From assembly GCF_002776525.5 (NCBI RefSeq), contig NC_045439.1, forward strand, positions 158,712,208 to 158,776,207: a DNA stretch of 64,000 nt, given 5' to 3'. The notes below the pieces were generated by a model. That model had not been told where the DNA came from. It did no database searches and saw only the letters and a program-made list of their open reading frames with translations. Source of the stretch: Piliocolobus tephrosceles (taxonomy: Eukaryota > Chordata > Mammalia > Primates > Cercopithecidae). The position numbers and the translations under genes are program-made. Shown here in pieces: positions 32,985-44,164 of the stretch (position 1 is the stretch's first letter; each line of letters begins with the position of its first letter).

Positions 32985-33657
32985 CCTAGAAGTAATCCTA
33001 TTGTCCCCACTGGCAACATCTGACTGGAGACAGTTACATTCTTTAACAGTTCCGTTACAAAAGGAGAACCTTGTCCATATTGATTAATAGTTTGTTTAAA
33101 TTCTTTAAGTATCTTAAAAGGAAAAGGCTCAAATACAGCTATAATATTTCCCTGGGGGGAAATCCTAACAGGATTAAGGGGGTGTATCCTGTGTGATATG
33201 GGGGTGTATCCTAACAGGGAACTACCAACCCTCTATATCACCTTCACATCTAGCTTGCTGGATTTCTACCTGAATAGAACTGAGAGCGGTCACTCAAGGC
33301 GCTGCTCAAACAGTCACTAGGGCAACTACTTTTTGCCCAGTGTCCTCCAGAAAAGAAAGATCTGGAGGGTCAGGCCACTCTTTTTCTTCAAAATAATGAG
33401 GGTGTGCAGAAGGGTAGGGATGAACCTCTTCCTCCTTTGTCACTTTAGCTTTAACTGGAAAACAACCTGCTCTGTTACCTCTTCTGTTACTTTGTTATAC
33501 TTTCCTTCCTCCTCATCATCAGTGTAAAAAGGTTCTAAGGTGGAAGGAACCAGAGCCCACACTTGTCCCGTTGTTACCCTGATGCTTGCAAGCTCCTCTT
33601 CTTACTCACCACAGGGATTGCCTAAGAGTATTTGGGTGTCCTACAGCTTAGTTCCAC
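32985..33657 (-). pseudogene. gag remnant and dUTPase 5' part of the class II provirus
   Basis: Region between the two Alus. Near 32985-33150 the minus strand encodes dUTPase-like text (TIGLLLGISS at the Alu edge). Further upstream to 33657 only glutamate-rich scraps, compatible with a gag remnant, can be read; no gag major-homology region or zinc knuckle was found. Most of gag is deleted. Confidence 0.5.
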
Positions 33658-33956
33658 CTTCTTTTTTTTTTTTGAGACGGAGTCTCGCTCTGTCGCCCAG
33701 GCTGGAGTGCAGTGGCCCGATCTCAGCTCACTGCAAGCTCCGCTTCCTGGGTTTACGCCATTCTCCTGCCTCAGCCTCCCAAGTAGCTGGGACTACAGGC
33801 GCCCGCCACCTCGCCCAGCTAGTTTTTTGTATTTTTTAGTAGAGACGGGGTTTCTCTGTGTTAGCCAGGATGGTCTCGATCTCCTGACCTCGTGATCCGC
33901 CCGTCTCGGCCTCCCAAAGTGCTGGGATTACAGGCGTGAGCCACCGCGCCCGGCCA
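33658..33956 (-). repeat. AluYR-like Alu in the provirus leader/gag
   Basis: Antisense Alu with GCAGTGGCCCGATCTCAGCT, GGGTTTACGCCATTC and CACCTCGCCCAGCTAGTTTT, which I associate with Old World monkey AluYR. Target-site duplication GTTCCACCTTCTTT on both sides. Very little divergence, so young. Confidence 0.95.
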
Positions 33957-34007
33957 GTTCCACCTTCTTTAACCATTGCTCCAGCGACCCTTCAACCTAG
34001 GTTCAAT

Positions 34008-34024
34008 GCCCAGGTATGGGCACC
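34008..34024 (-). other. Primer-binding site, tRNA-Lys type (mutated)
   Basis: On the minus strand GGTGCCCATACCTGGGC matches the lysine primer-site core at about 14 of 17 positions, three bases after the LTR end. This supports the K-type assignment. Confidence 0.7.
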
Positions 34025-34027
34025 CGT

Positions 34028-34525
34028 TGCCGAGACCAGCTTGGTCATGGAGACCCTAACCCAGCAGTGCTAGAGGAATTAAAGACACAAAAACACACAC
34101 ACAGAAATACAGACTGCAGAGCAGGAAATCAGGGGGCTGACAGCCTTCAGAGCTGAGAGCCCCAAGCAGACTTTGACCCACATATTTATTGACAGCAAGC
34201 CAGCGATAAGCATTGTTTCTATAGATTATAGACTAACTAAAAGTATTCCTTAAGGGAAACAAAGGGATGGGCTCTGGCTAGTTATCTGCAGCAAGAACAT
34301 GTCCTTAAGGCACAGATCACTCATGCTATTGTTTGTGGTTTAGGAATACCTTACGCGGTTTTCCAGCCTGGGTGGGCCAGGTGTTCCTTGCCCTCATTCC
34401 GGTAAACCCACAACCTTCAGGTGGGCATCATGGCCATCATGAACATGTCACAGTGCTGCAGAGATTTTGTTTATGAGCAGTTTGGGGGCCAGTTTATGGC
34501 CAGATTGGGGGGCCTGTTCCCAACA
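34028..34525 (-). mobile_element. 5' LTR of the class II provirus (~498 bp)
   Basis: On the minus strand it runs from TGTTGGGAACAGGCC to ...GGTCTCGGCA (TG...CA ends). It includes GTCAATAAATATGTGG (AATAAA poly(A) signal) and a GT-rich stretch after it, as in HML LTRs. MER9-like by memory. Confidence 0.88.
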
Positions 34526-34726
34526 GAGAAGAGTCTTTACTACTCATAGAACACAAGGGTCTAGAACCACAAATCTCCCTTAGGAGCAGTGGACCCCTGT
34601 TCATTCATTACAGGGCAGGGATAAACAGGCATAGATACTATTTAATATATACTGTTGAAAACCTTGACTTTCCTGTATCTTACATTTTTCATCACTGACA
34701 CTTCCCACAGGTGAAACTCCAGAGCT
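34526..34726. other. Short low-copy segment between provirus and L1
   Basis: Nothing recognised; holds the original insertion target of the provirus at its left edge. Confidence 0.4.
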
Positions 34727-36667
34727 TATTTTTAACAGCTTTATTGAGGTGTAATTGATATATGATAAACTGCACATATTTAATGTGCATAATTTGACAA
34801 CTTTTGACATATAAATCCATGCAACCATTACCCCCATCAAGATAATGAGCGTATTCACCACCCCCACACGTTTCCTCATGCCCCTCTGTAACTGCTCCCC
34901 CACCCATTCTCTCCTACTTTTTCAGTAATCAGTGATCTGCTCTCTGCCACAATTTAGTCTGCATTTTCTAGAATTTTATATAATGAAATCCTACTGTGCT
35001 TAATCTTTTTTATCTGGCTTCTTTAACTCAGCATAGTTATTTTAAGACTCTTTCATGTCATAGCATATACCAAGAGTTACTCATTTTATTGCTGAGCAGT
35101 ATTTCATTGTAGAAATATACCACAGTTTGTTTGCTATTTTTCTATTGATAACGTTTTGATTGTTTCCACTTTGGAGCTATTACAAATAAAACTGCTAAGA
35201 ACATTCATGTAAAATACTTTGTATGGAAAAATGCCTTTATTTCTCTTACTAGAAATCAAATGGCTGGATCATATGGTAGGTGAATTTTTAACTCTTAAAG
35301 AAACTAAAAAAAATTTTTTTTTCTCAAAGTTATTGTAACATTTAAATCCAAGTAGTGGCATTTCATTCAAAGTTTAATTGTATTGATCTTACGGCTAAGG
35401 ATATTGAACAACCCTTCATGTGCTTCTCATCATGAACATACAATCTTTGGTGAAAAGTGCTTTGCAAATATTTTATTCCAATTTGTGGCCTTTTCCTTCC
35501 CTTAACAGTATATTTTGAGAGCAAAATGTTTCTATTTTCATAAAATTCAATTTAACAAAGTGTCCATTAACGTATTTTGCCTTTTGATGCCATAGCTAAA
35601 AAATATTTTGCTAGCCGAAAGTCTCAAAGTATATCTCCTATGTTTTCCTCTGGAGATTTTGTAGATTTAGCTTGAATATTGGGTACACTTACAATGCACA
35701 AAGTACATTCATAATTATCTATTTTTGATAAAATTTTGATTACATTTTATATAAAATATTAGTTATGAATCAAGTCCATCCTGTTGAAAAAACTATTATT
35801 TCTCCATTATTATACTATGAGAGATAATGCCAGCTTTCACCTTTAAGTATGGTGCTTTTCTGCCCTACTGGGATGATTTTTTTTCTTTCTTATTTTGTTA
35901 CTAATGTGGGTTACATTAATCAATTTTCAAAGGTTACAAAAACTTTTCAGATATCTGTCTCTCATTGATTTCCAACAGTTGTCTTAGTCGGAATTATTTT
36001 AACTAAAAATTCTTCTTATTTAATGGATATATATATATATATATATATATATGTGTATGTATACTGAATAATGTTGACTAGTTTCATCACCCGAGGACTT
36101 TGTCCGTCTTTGAATTGTGAAGTTTATTCATTGTATTTCATTACAATCCAGTTAATAATTTTTAACCTTTAGTGCTGCTGCCTTCTTCATTATCAATATT
36201 GGTACTATGATTTGATCTGTCTCTGATTTGATCCTGAGCAGTTTGGCTGATTACCTATTTTCTTAATTTTTCAAGAAACCAGGTTTTTATTTTTATTGTT
36301 CTTTCATTGATACTCTCTATTGTTTTTCAGCGTTCTTCATGACATTTATTATTTCATTATTTCTACTTTCTAAGTGTATACTTTGCTCTTCGTTTTTTGT
36401 ACTCCTAAGCTGGAAGCTAAGGTCATTGATTTGAGGCGTTTCTTATTTATAATATAAGCACTTAGTTCTGTAATATTCCTCCCACGAACTTCTTGAACAA
36501 CATCCCATACATTGCGATTTTTCCCCATTTATATTTGTTTGGTGTGGCCCATGGGCTATTCAGAAGTGTGGGATTTACTTTTAAAAAGACTTGGGAGTAT
36601 TGTGAATTCTTAATTTAATTCCTTTGTGGTCGGAGAATAACCATACTTTGTACTTCTTGAATCCTGT
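34727..36667 (-). repeat. Old L1 (L1M) 3' UTR and ORF2 fragments
   Basis: Antisense L1M text: AACAGCTTTATTGAGGTGTA, 'gatatatgataaactgcaca', 'ttgctgagcagtatttcatt', 'aaatcaaatggctggatcat', later 'ttctttcattgatactctct'. No coding capacity. Contains an (AT)n at 36028-36062. Confidence 0.8.
36028..36062. repeat. (AT)n microsatellite
   Basis: About 13 AT units followed by GTGTATGTATAC. Likely length-variable. Confidence 0.95.
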
Positions 36668-36978
36668 TTTTTTTTTTTTTTTTTTTTTTTTTTGAGACAA
36701 AGTCTTTCTTGCTCTGTCACCCAGGCTGGAGTTCAGTGGCGTGATCTCAGCTCACTGCAAGCTCTGCCTCCCGGGTTCACACCATTCTCCTGCCTCAGCC
36801 TCCCAAGCAGCTGGGATTACAGGCGCCCGCCACCATGCCCAGCTAATTTTTTGTATTTTTATTAGAGATGGGGTTTCACCATATTAGCCAGGATGGTCTT
36901 GATCTCCTGACCTCGTGATCTGCCCTCTTTGACCTCCCAAAGTGCCAGGATTGCTGGCATGAGCTGTCGCGCCCCGCT
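36668..36978 (-). repeat. Alu
   Basis: Antisense Alu with a 27-T run at its edge (36668-36693). Confidence 0.94.
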
Positions 36979-36979
36979 T

Positions 36980-37032
<53 letters not shown>
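36979..37032 (+). repeat. (GT)n(GA)n microsatellite between two Alus
   Basis: GTGTGTGTTTGTGTG run then GAGAGA run. It occupies the position of the second Alu's tail and outer edge. Confidence 0.96.
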
Positions 37033-37310
37033 CTGAATTTCGCTCTTCTTACCCAGGTTGGAGTGTAATGGCACGATCTTGGCTCACTGTGACCTCTGCC
37101 TCCCAGGTTCAAGTGATTCTCCTGCCTCAGCCTCCCAAGTAGCTGGGATTACAGGTGCCTGCCACCATGGCCGGCTAATTTTTGCATTTTAGTAGAGACG
37201 AGGTTTTGCCACATTAGCCAGGCTGGTCTCAAACTCCTGATCTCAAGTGATCCACCCAACTCGGCCTCCCAAAGTGCTGGGATCACAGGCATGAGCCACC
37301 ATGTCCAGAT
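37033..37310 (-). repeat. Alu
   Basis: Antisense Alu (CTGAATTTCGCTCTTCTTAC ... GAGCCACCATGTCC), same orientation as its left neighbour. Confidence 0.92.
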
Positions 37311-38346
37311 CTTTAGTTTTCAAATAAATGGATTGTGATGTAACTGGGCATGGATTTCTTTGAATTTTTCCTTCTGGGGGTTTTCTTAGCATCATGAACT
37401 CATATACTTGTGTATTTTTCCAAATTTAGAAAGGATAATGACATGAATTTTTCAGATACTTTTTCAGTTGTATATCCATTCTTTGCTTCTGAGACTCTAG
37501 GGATGAAGAGCTAGAGGTTTGGTCTGCCTCCCAAAGTACTGGGATTATAGATGTGAGCCACTGCACCTGGCTTCATTCACTATTTTAAATGTTTCATTCT
37601 ACTTTCTTCTTGTACTTGCTTGCGTGACTTCTGATGAGAAGTCCAGTGTAATTCTGACCCTTGTTCCTCTATAGGTAGTACGGTTTTTCCTCTCTTTCTT
37701 CTTTCAGAATATTCTCTATCTTTGGTCTCTCAATTTTAATATGATATGCCTAAGTGTGACTTTTTGGGTATTTATTCTAATATCCATGTTTGGTGCTTGT
37801 CATTAATTTTGTAAATTCTTGATAAATATTATTTAAAATATTTCTTCTGCTCCATTGTCTCTTTGTTTTCTTGTATTCCAACTATGTGTATATTACAGCT
37901 TTTAACTTTGACCACCAATTCTCAAATGCAATTCTCAAATGTTCTATTGTGTTTTTCCCATTGTTCTTTTTGCATTTTAGTTTGAGTAGCTTCTATTGAC
38001 ATGCCTTCAAGATCAGTAATTCTTTCTTCAACCATGTTCCATCTACAGATGATTCAATCACAGACACTCTTTAGTTCCATTACAGTGCTTTGACTGCTAG
38101 CATTTTTTACATGTATATTATAGTTTCCATATTTCTGCTCACATTATGCATCTGCTTTTGCAAGTTGACTACTTTTTCCATTAGAATCTTTAAATATACA
38201 ATTCTCAGTTATTTCTCAATAACTCAGGAAAGAGTTACTTTTCCTCTCCATCTGCTAGAATTATGAGGGACATTTTCTTGGCTTTTTGCCATGAGACTCT
38301 TATGTTACCAATAAACTAAGTAACTCCAAAAGATAGAATATTTCCT
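37311..38346 (-). repeat. Old L1 fragments with a partial Alu
   Basis: Antisense L1M-type text ('gacttctgatgagaagtcca', 'tttcttctgctccattgtct', 'ttgtattccaactatgtgta'). An Alu 3' fragment lies at 37520-37572. Sequence of the same type resumes after the class I provirus (43407 on), so that provirus probably inserted in this L1. Confidence 0.65.
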
Positions 38347-38849
38347 TGTTGGGTGTCACTGAGCTAGTACACTCACTGAAAGTGAGTGTCAAGCAGGGTA
38401 AGCTTTATTTGATGGCCAAACAATGGAGAAGTGGGAGTGTGGCTCATAAGGCAACTTCTCTGCTAGTAGGGGAAGAGGGGGTTAAAATATACGGTTTCTA
38501 TAATTAAGAGGTTCAGCATTAAAAGTGCCTTTTCCAGAAATAGGCAGTGAACTTCTCCGAACTGGAGTGCTGCCTTCCTTTCTCTCCTTTTATGGCTTCT
38601 TCCAGTTGTTTTCATGATGGTTGTCAATGGTTATGGCACTGCTGAGAATTGTTATTTAGCATGGGAATGAGATTATAATGAAGCCTGAGGTCTTTTTGAA
38701 GTCATTTGGTCAGCTGTCTTGGTTTTAGACAGTCTCAGCTGGTCTGGTTACAAAGGGAACTTTTTAAGGCAGACATCCTATTTCTTAAAGATAAGCAGTC
38801 AGGGTGGGATAGAAATCCAGCTGTCATGTAGGCATTACACTGGGTAACA
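38347..38849 (-). mobile_element. 3' LTR of the class I provirus (~503 bp)
   Basis: On the minus strand it starts TGTTACCCAGTGTAATGCC and ends ...GTGACACCCAACA (TG...CA). It contains ATCAAATAAAGCTTACC, an AATAAA signal (38404-38409 on the plus strand as TTTATT). Confidence 0.82.
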
Positions 38850-39740
38850 AATCTCCCCTTTCTTTATATTCACTCCTCATTCTTGAAGGGTGCTGACAGG
38901 CAAAGGTCTGTTTTCTACAGCTTCTTCAAGCTGAATTTGGGTGTTAATATAGGGCCCATTAGAGGGGTGAATTTTTTCCCTAGCTGGTCTTAGCTAGGTC
39001 TGGTTATCTCCTGGGTGCAAGCCCAGCTGTTTATATCCCTAAGTAACTGTCATCTGTAGTTTTACGGCCTCAGTTTGCTTAGACACAAACAAGACCAGAA
39101 ATCTAGGAGACGGAGCCAAGAAATCAAGGGTAGAAGCTACAGGGCTCTGGAAGGGTTAAATTGGTATAAACACTTTGCCTGATCATAGATTACTTTACGA
39201 TAGCCATCCTTTTGACAGGTTAAAGGGAGACTGACCCAAATGCCATTGCCAGTGAGGTTTACACAAGACCAAGAGAGTAAACAGTCTTTTTCCAGGAAGA
39301 TCACTAACGAGACTTCAGGTGGGTCCAGGCAGGATGGATTAAAGTTAGATGACTGACCACAGTTATTGGTCAGGCTATTGATCAAGCTATGGGCCAAGGA
39401 GATTGGGCCTAGGGGTGTAGATGGAAAATCCAGCAATTAATGAACCTTTAGCTATAACAGCTATAATTTTAACCAGGCTAGTTTCACTCCATTATTCTGA
39501 TAACTCTCCCCATATCTCAACCCACAGCAATAGGAAGAACAGGGCATGTTGATAAATGCACCACTGCACTGTGGTTCCCGAGTATGCACAGATGAGGTTT
39601 AAGGTAAATATAGTAGTGACTGATAGGAGGAGGTAAATCCCTAAGTAAGGGGCAGGTTCTGGAGGGAGTAAGATGAGAATTCCTATAAGCAAGGCTAGTA
39701 GACTAAGTCCTCACAGGAAATGCATGTAGGCTTAAGGTTG
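38850..39740 (-). pseudogene. Probable env remnant of the class I provirus
   Basis: Between integrase and 3' LTR, in the env position. A frame at 39137-39436 is Cys/Asn-rich with N-glycosylation-like NLTG, and one at 39492-39692 is strongly hydrophobic and could be a membrane-anchor part. Similarity is positional and compositional only; stops are frequent. Confidence 0.45.
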
Positions 39741-39887
39741 CTCATCTGGCTGGGGATAAGTCTGTCTTTTACAACAGGAATTTTAGATCTGAGAGTGGTT
39801 TAGCTGAGTACATGGGGCTTTTTTCCTTAGGTTCCATGGCTGCCTTGACCTGGGTGTGGTGTACCCATGGCGTCACTCCCTGTAATT

Positions 39888-40188
39888 TTTTTTTTCTTTT
39901 TTGAACCAGAGTCTCATTTTGTTGCCCAGGCTGGAGTGCAGTGGTGTGATATCGGCTCACTTCAACCTCTGCCTCCCATGCTCAATGGATCCTCCCACCT
40001 CAGCCCTCCAACTAGCTGGGACTACAGGCGTGCACCACCACACCTGGGTAATTTTTTTGTATTTTTAGTAGAGATGGGGGTTTCACCATGTTGTCCAGGC
40101 TGGTCTCGAACTCTCGAGCTCAAGTGATCTGCCCACCTCGGCTTCCCAAAACGCTAGGATTACAGGCATGAGCCACCATGTCCGGCCA
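39888..40188 (-). repeat. Alu in class I integrase
   Basis: Antisense Alu; target-site duplication ACTCCCTGTAATTTT on both sides. Confidence 0.95.
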
Positions 40189-40900
40189 ACTCCCTGTAAT
40201 TTTAAGGCAGATTTTTTTTTATGAGAACCACACGATATGGGCCCTTCCATTTAGGTTCTAAATGACTGTGGTTCTTGTCTCTAGGTTTTTAAGTAAACCC
40301 AATCCCTGGAGTGGCAAGGATGGAGGGTTATGTCAGAGGACGAAGGTAATTATCGATTTCCATAGATCTGAAGGGCCTTCATTACTTCTCCAATTTGGGT
40401 GGCATACCTTATTTTTCCCCCCGTAGCTCTGAAGACCTTCTGGTCACTTAGCCAGACCAGGACCCATAGTCCATATATCAGCTTGTAAGGGCTCAGTTTG
40501 ATCTTTCTTTTTGGAGCTGTTCTTATTCTTTACAGTGCCCTGGAGAGTAATGAAATCCATGGGAGATGAGTTTTCTGGCATAATTTACCTAAAGTTCTTT
40601 CAAGGGTCTGGCTAGCCCACTCTACTGGGAACTGTGGTCTCCAGGTGACATGTGAGCACCATTATTATTTCTAGGCTCCAAGAAGTACCCTCAATAATGG
40701 AAAATATGAATGCTGGTCTGGTATCACTTTGGATTGACTGAGGCAACCTGAAACTGGGAACAGCTTACTTTAACAGCACCTTTGCAACCTCATGTGCCAT
40801 CTCAGTGAGGGTAGCAAAAACTTCTGCCCATCTGGAAAAGCCAAGGATGGTGCCAAGGCTCTGGACACAACTGTGAAATCAATTTGTCAATCTTTCTCTG
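40189..40900 (-). pseudogene. Integrase remnant, class I provirus
   Basis: Minus-strand text resembles gammaretroviral integrase: LTEMAHEVAKVLLK followed by an SIQSD(T/N) stretch (about 40700-40830), and the C-terminal PKWKGPYRVVL (about 40220-40250), which continues after the Alu at 39888-40188 as PWVHHTQVKAA (about 39840-39880). Stops and frame changes lie between. Non-functional. Confidence 0.75.
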
Positions 40901-41309
40901 GGTATCTACTTTGGTACTGGACCATCTGAATGGCCCCCTCTGCACTCCCCAACGGGGTGGGTGTTAGGGATATTAACATAGCAGGTGGAGCAAATCTCAA
41001 CCACCTCTTTGATTAGCTCCCTGAAGTTTGGAAAAGCCAGTTACACAGGGCCTCCTGACCAAAGTGAGCATCAGTATGGGCTTTTTAACAGCCTGCAATG
41101 CAACTGCTTCTGGGAAAAGTTGTCCATGAGGGTCTATTCACCCCCCTGGATGGTAAGACTTTTGGTATATCCCCATTTGGAGGCTGTTTCCCATTACTTT
41201 TGAGAGTAAAACAGGGTAAAAACATAGGATTGGCGTGGGTGGTGGGGGGGAAGGAAAAAGTGGCATTTGAAAAGTGACCTTCCCTAAAGCCACGTGTTTT
41301 GACGAGAGA
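40901..41309 (-). other. Internal class I provirus sequence, domain unclear
   Basis: Lies between the RNase H and integrase remnants, so probably the integrase N-terminal part, but I could not place its zinc-binding motif. Confidence 0.4.
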
Positions 41310-41650
41310 TCAGCTTTAACTACCTCAACAACGCCCTTCTGGTGGCTGTAGCAATGGATTACTGCCACCTGGCCTTGTTTATTACACATGCAAATAGTAT
41401 CTTGGTGGATGAGCACCAGCTTCTGCAACCCCACTGAGAAGGACTGTAGCATATCCTGCCCTCCACTGTCCCTCCAGCATATAGCTGTGCCCATCGGTGA
41501 AGCCCTTGGCTTTTGAATTTTTAATAGATTCACTTTTATGGTCTGGTCTACTAGGGTACACTTCTTCCATCACCCTTAAGCAGTTGTGAGATAAGTGACT
41601 GTCTTCATATGGAAAGAGGATGTCTGATTTCAAGATGTTACACACCTTTG
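41310..41650 (-). pseudogene. RNase H remnant, class I provirus
   Basis: Two overlapping frames carry RNase H landmarks: KGFTDGHSYMLEGQWRAGYA (start of the domain, near 41450-41510) and VAVIHCYSHQKG (near its C-terminal end, about 41330-41370), as in gammaretroviral pol. They are in different frames, so at least one frameshift separates them. Confidence 0.78.
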
Positions 41651-41663
41651 AAGTTATGTGGGT

Positions 41664-41958
41664 TGGCCAGGCGCTGTAATCCCAGTACTTTGGGAGGCCG
41701 AGGCAGGCAGATCACTTGAGGTCAGGAGTTCGAGACCAGCCTGGCCAACATGGCGAAACACTGTCTCTACTAAAAATACAAAAAATTAGCCAGGTGTGGG
41801 GGTGCGTGCCTGTAGTCCTGGCTACTCAGGTGGCTGAGGCAGGAACATTGCTTGAACCTGAAAGGTGGAGGCTGCAGTGAGCCGAGATGGTACCACTTCT
41901 CTCCACGCTTGGTGACACTGTGAGACTCCGTCTCAAAAAAAAAAAAAAAAAAAAAAAG
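41664..41958 (+). repeat. Alu in the class I provirus
   Basis: Plus-orientation Alu with a short 5' deletion and a 21-A tail. AGTTATGTG repeats on both sides as the target-site duplication. Confidence 0.94.
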
Positions 41959-42326
41959 TTATGTGAGAGTTATCAACAAGCATTACCTGTAACTGGAGGG
42001 CTCTGCCTGGGGACAGTCATTTTGCCCCCCTTTCATTTATGAGGGTCTGGGTACTGGGGAGTACAGATGGTTAGGGATTGCCCAAAGGTTAAATTCTCTG
42101 TCTCTTTTAAATGGAGGGCAGTGGCTGCCACTGACCAAAGGCAAGGAGGAGTGGTGGAGGGGGCATTTCCCAGAAGGGGAGAAACCCAAGCGGGAAAGAA
42201 AATGGGCATGCATGTCCTTTGCTGGCCAATGTTGTTGGGTACCAGTTTCTGAGTCTCAGAGGAGGTAAAGATGCTTCCAGAACAAGGAAGTGGGCTATCT
42301 ATTCCAGAGTCTTGCCATGGTTGCCA

Positions 42327-42329
<3 letters not shown>
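41959..42329 (-). other. Internal class I provirus sequence, not assigned
   Basis: Proline-rich minus-strand text lying between RNase H and the 5' LTR; could be a gag/pro remnant. No motif supports a domain. Confidence 0.35.

Positions 42330-42374
<45 letters not shown>
42330..42374 (+). repeat. (TG)n microsatellite
   Basis: About 22 TG units, next to an antisense Alu. Confidence 0.97.
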
Positions 42375-42399
42375 TATTCCAGTTCCTGCCATGGTTGCC

Positions 42400-42706
42400 T
42401 TTTTTTTTTTTTTTTTTTTTTTGAGACGGAGTCTTGCTCTCCAGTCTAGGCTGGAGTGCAGTGGTAGGAGCTTGCCTTGCTGCAAGCCTCCGCCTCCTGG
42501 ATTCACACCATTCTCCCACCTCAGCCTCCTGAGTAGCTGGGACTACAGGCGTCCACCACCACGCCCGGCTAATTTTTTGTATTTTTAGTAGAGACGAGGT
42601 TTCACTGTGTTAGCCAGGATGGTCTCGATCTCCTGACCTCGTGACCCACCCACCTCAGCCTCCCAAACTGCTGGGATTACAGGCGTGAGCCACCGCGCCC
42701 GGCCCA
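42400..42706 (-). repeat. Alu
   Basis: Antisense Alu with a 23-T edge. GTTGCCTTTTTT/GTTGCCATTTTT flank it; its 5' arm has small changes. Confidence 0.94.
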
Positions 42707-42762
42707 TCGTTGCCATTTTTTAACCAATAAACTTGGTAGCCTGAGAAGATGGGATCTGTCCC

Positions 42763-43406
42763 CGTTTGGTGCCACAGAGCCAATAAGGAACGGAAAGTGA
42801 GCATCAAGCAGAACAAGCTTATTCACGGCCAGGAGATGAAGAAGCAGGGATGTGGGTCGCAAATCAGCTTCTCTACTGGTCGGAGGTGAGGAGGTTAAAA
42901 TACAGGGTGTCAATATAAATAAAGGGACTGGGCATTAAAAGTGATAGGATAAATTGTCATGTCTTTTCCAGAAAAGGGCAGTGAACTTGGAACCAGAGTG
43001 ATGCCTTCCTTTTTGGTCTTCTGTGGCTTCTTGCAGTTGTTTTCCTGGCGTGGTCAACTGTCATGGCACTGGTGGAAGTGTCATTTAACACAGAAATGAA
43101 ATTATAATGAAACCTGCGATCTCTTTGAAGCCATTCGGTCAGTTATCTTGGTTCCACCAGTTTTGGTTGGTCTAGTTACAAAGAGAACTTTGTACTGCAT
43201 ATATGTTCTTTTTTCTTTAACTCCTTAGGTTTAGTGGTACATATGCTGGATTATTACGTAGGTAAACTGCATGTTGTGGGGGTTTGGTGTATATATTATT
43301 TAGTTATGCAGGTAATAAGCATACTATCCAACAGGTATTCTTTTTAAGCAGCATTCGGGTGGGGTAGAAATTCAGTTATGTCACGTAGTCATTACGCCAG
43401 GTAACA
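42763..43406 (-). mobile_element. 5' LTR of the class I provirus, with an L1 insert
   Basis: Aligns with 38347-38849 along its length: shared words include 'gttgttttc', 'tggcactg', 'gaaattataatgaa.cctg' and 'ggtaaca' at the outer edge. An L1 3'-end piece (about 43203-43336) is inserted. The poly(A) signal is degraded to AATAAG. Confidence 0.82.
43203..43336 (-). repeat. L1 3'-end fragment inside an LTR
   Basis: Antisense text like the end of L1 ('tttagtggtacatatgctgg', 'ttacgtaggtaaactgca', 'caggtaataagcatactatc'). Absent from the partner LTR at the matching place, so it inserted after the provirus. Confidence 0.7.
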
Positions 43407-43756
43407 ATCAGGTTCATAGAGGTAAACCCACAAAGGTCGGGGAGGCCCCCTCAAGACTGACCCCCGGGAGCTTTTTACTCTCACACTAGTCCAAATTCAC
43501 TGTCCAGAAACTCACCAAAATTACCATTTAAGAATTCCTACCAGATTATGGCTCCAATGGCTTCTGCTCCAGGTGTGAGATCTCAGCTGTGACTCTGTGT
43601 GCACCAGTCTCTTCAGATTTCAGGTGGCACTTTCTCCCGCAACCTCAATTCTCTGATGGGTCTAAGAAAAGTTACTGATTTTAGGTTTCCCTCTTTTTCT
43701 AAGGATAGGAGTGATGACTTCAGTGTCACTTGTAAACCAGAAGTTGACTTCCATTA
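43407..43756 (-). repeat. Old L1-like sequence, right of the class I provirus
   Basis: Text such as 'ctccaggtgtgagatctcag' and 'tgtgtgcaccagtctc' appears L1-derived and probably continues the fragment left of the provirus. Low-confidence family call. Confidence 0.4.
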
Positions 43757-43870
43757 AAAGAAAAAAAAACTAGTTGTCTTGGGGTTTACAATATACATTT
43801 AAATGTAATCTGAGTGTACTTTTAAATAATATTATACCTCTTCACATGTCATATAAAGACTTTATGACAG
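43757..43870 (+). repeat. Long flanking duplication of an Alu, left copy
   Basis: About 104-114 bases ending ACTTTATGACAG immediately before an Alu are repeated immediately after it at 44165-44263. Target-site duplications are normally 7-20 bases. Confidence 0.9.
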
Positions 43871-44164
43871 GCCGGGTGTGGTGGCTCACGCCTGTAATCC
43901 CAGCACTTTGGGAGAACAAGGCGGGCAGATCACGAGGTCAGGAGATGGAGACCATCCTGGCCAACATGGTGAAACCTCATCTCTACTAAAAATACAAAAA
44001 ATTATCCGGGCATGGTGGTGGGCACCTGTAGTCCCAGCTACTCGGGAGGCTGAGGCAGGAGAATGGTGTAAACCCAGGAGGCGGAGCTTGCAGTGAGCTG
44101 AGATCTGGCCACTGCACTCTAGCCTGGGTGACAGAGCGAGACTCCATCTCCAAAAAAAAGAAAA
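43871..44164 (+). repeat. Alu between long direct repeats
   Basis: Full plus-orientation Alu. Its A-rich tail merges with the AAAAGAAAAGAAACTAG start of the right flank copy. Confidence 0.95.

Larger units (their letters stand above)
29145..34525 (-). mobile_element. Class II (HERV-K/HML-like) provirus, defective
   Basis: Read on the minus strand: 5' LTR, lysine-type primer site, gag remnant, dUTPase-protease, pol and the first part of env, then it stops. No 3' LTR is visible. The LTR text matches what I remember of MER9/HERVK9 (HML-3), but the family name is from memory. Breaks: most of gag lost, Alus at 32664-32970 and 33658-33956, several stops and frameshifts in reverse transcriptase and RNase H, a 10-N gap in env, loss of the rest of env and the 3' LTR. 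It cannot encode a replicating virus. Confidence 0.92.
38347..43406 (-). mobile_element. Class I (ERV1, gammaretrovirus-like) provirus, defective
   Basis: Two same-orientation, clearly related LTR copies (38347-38849 and 42763-43406) flank a minus-strand internal region with RNase H, integrase and a possible env. I do not recognise the family with certainty. Breaks: no gag, protease or reverse transcriptase recognised; frames full of stops; Alus at 39888-40188, 41664-41958 and 42400-42706; an L1 piece inside one LTR. The LTRs differ a lot, so the insertion is old. Confidence 0.85.

Noticed and set aside
32676..33019. Frames with WxPSTLGGRG/AQPGRQ-like text, seen at dozens of places
   Set aside because: Translated Alu consensus in either orientation, not genes.
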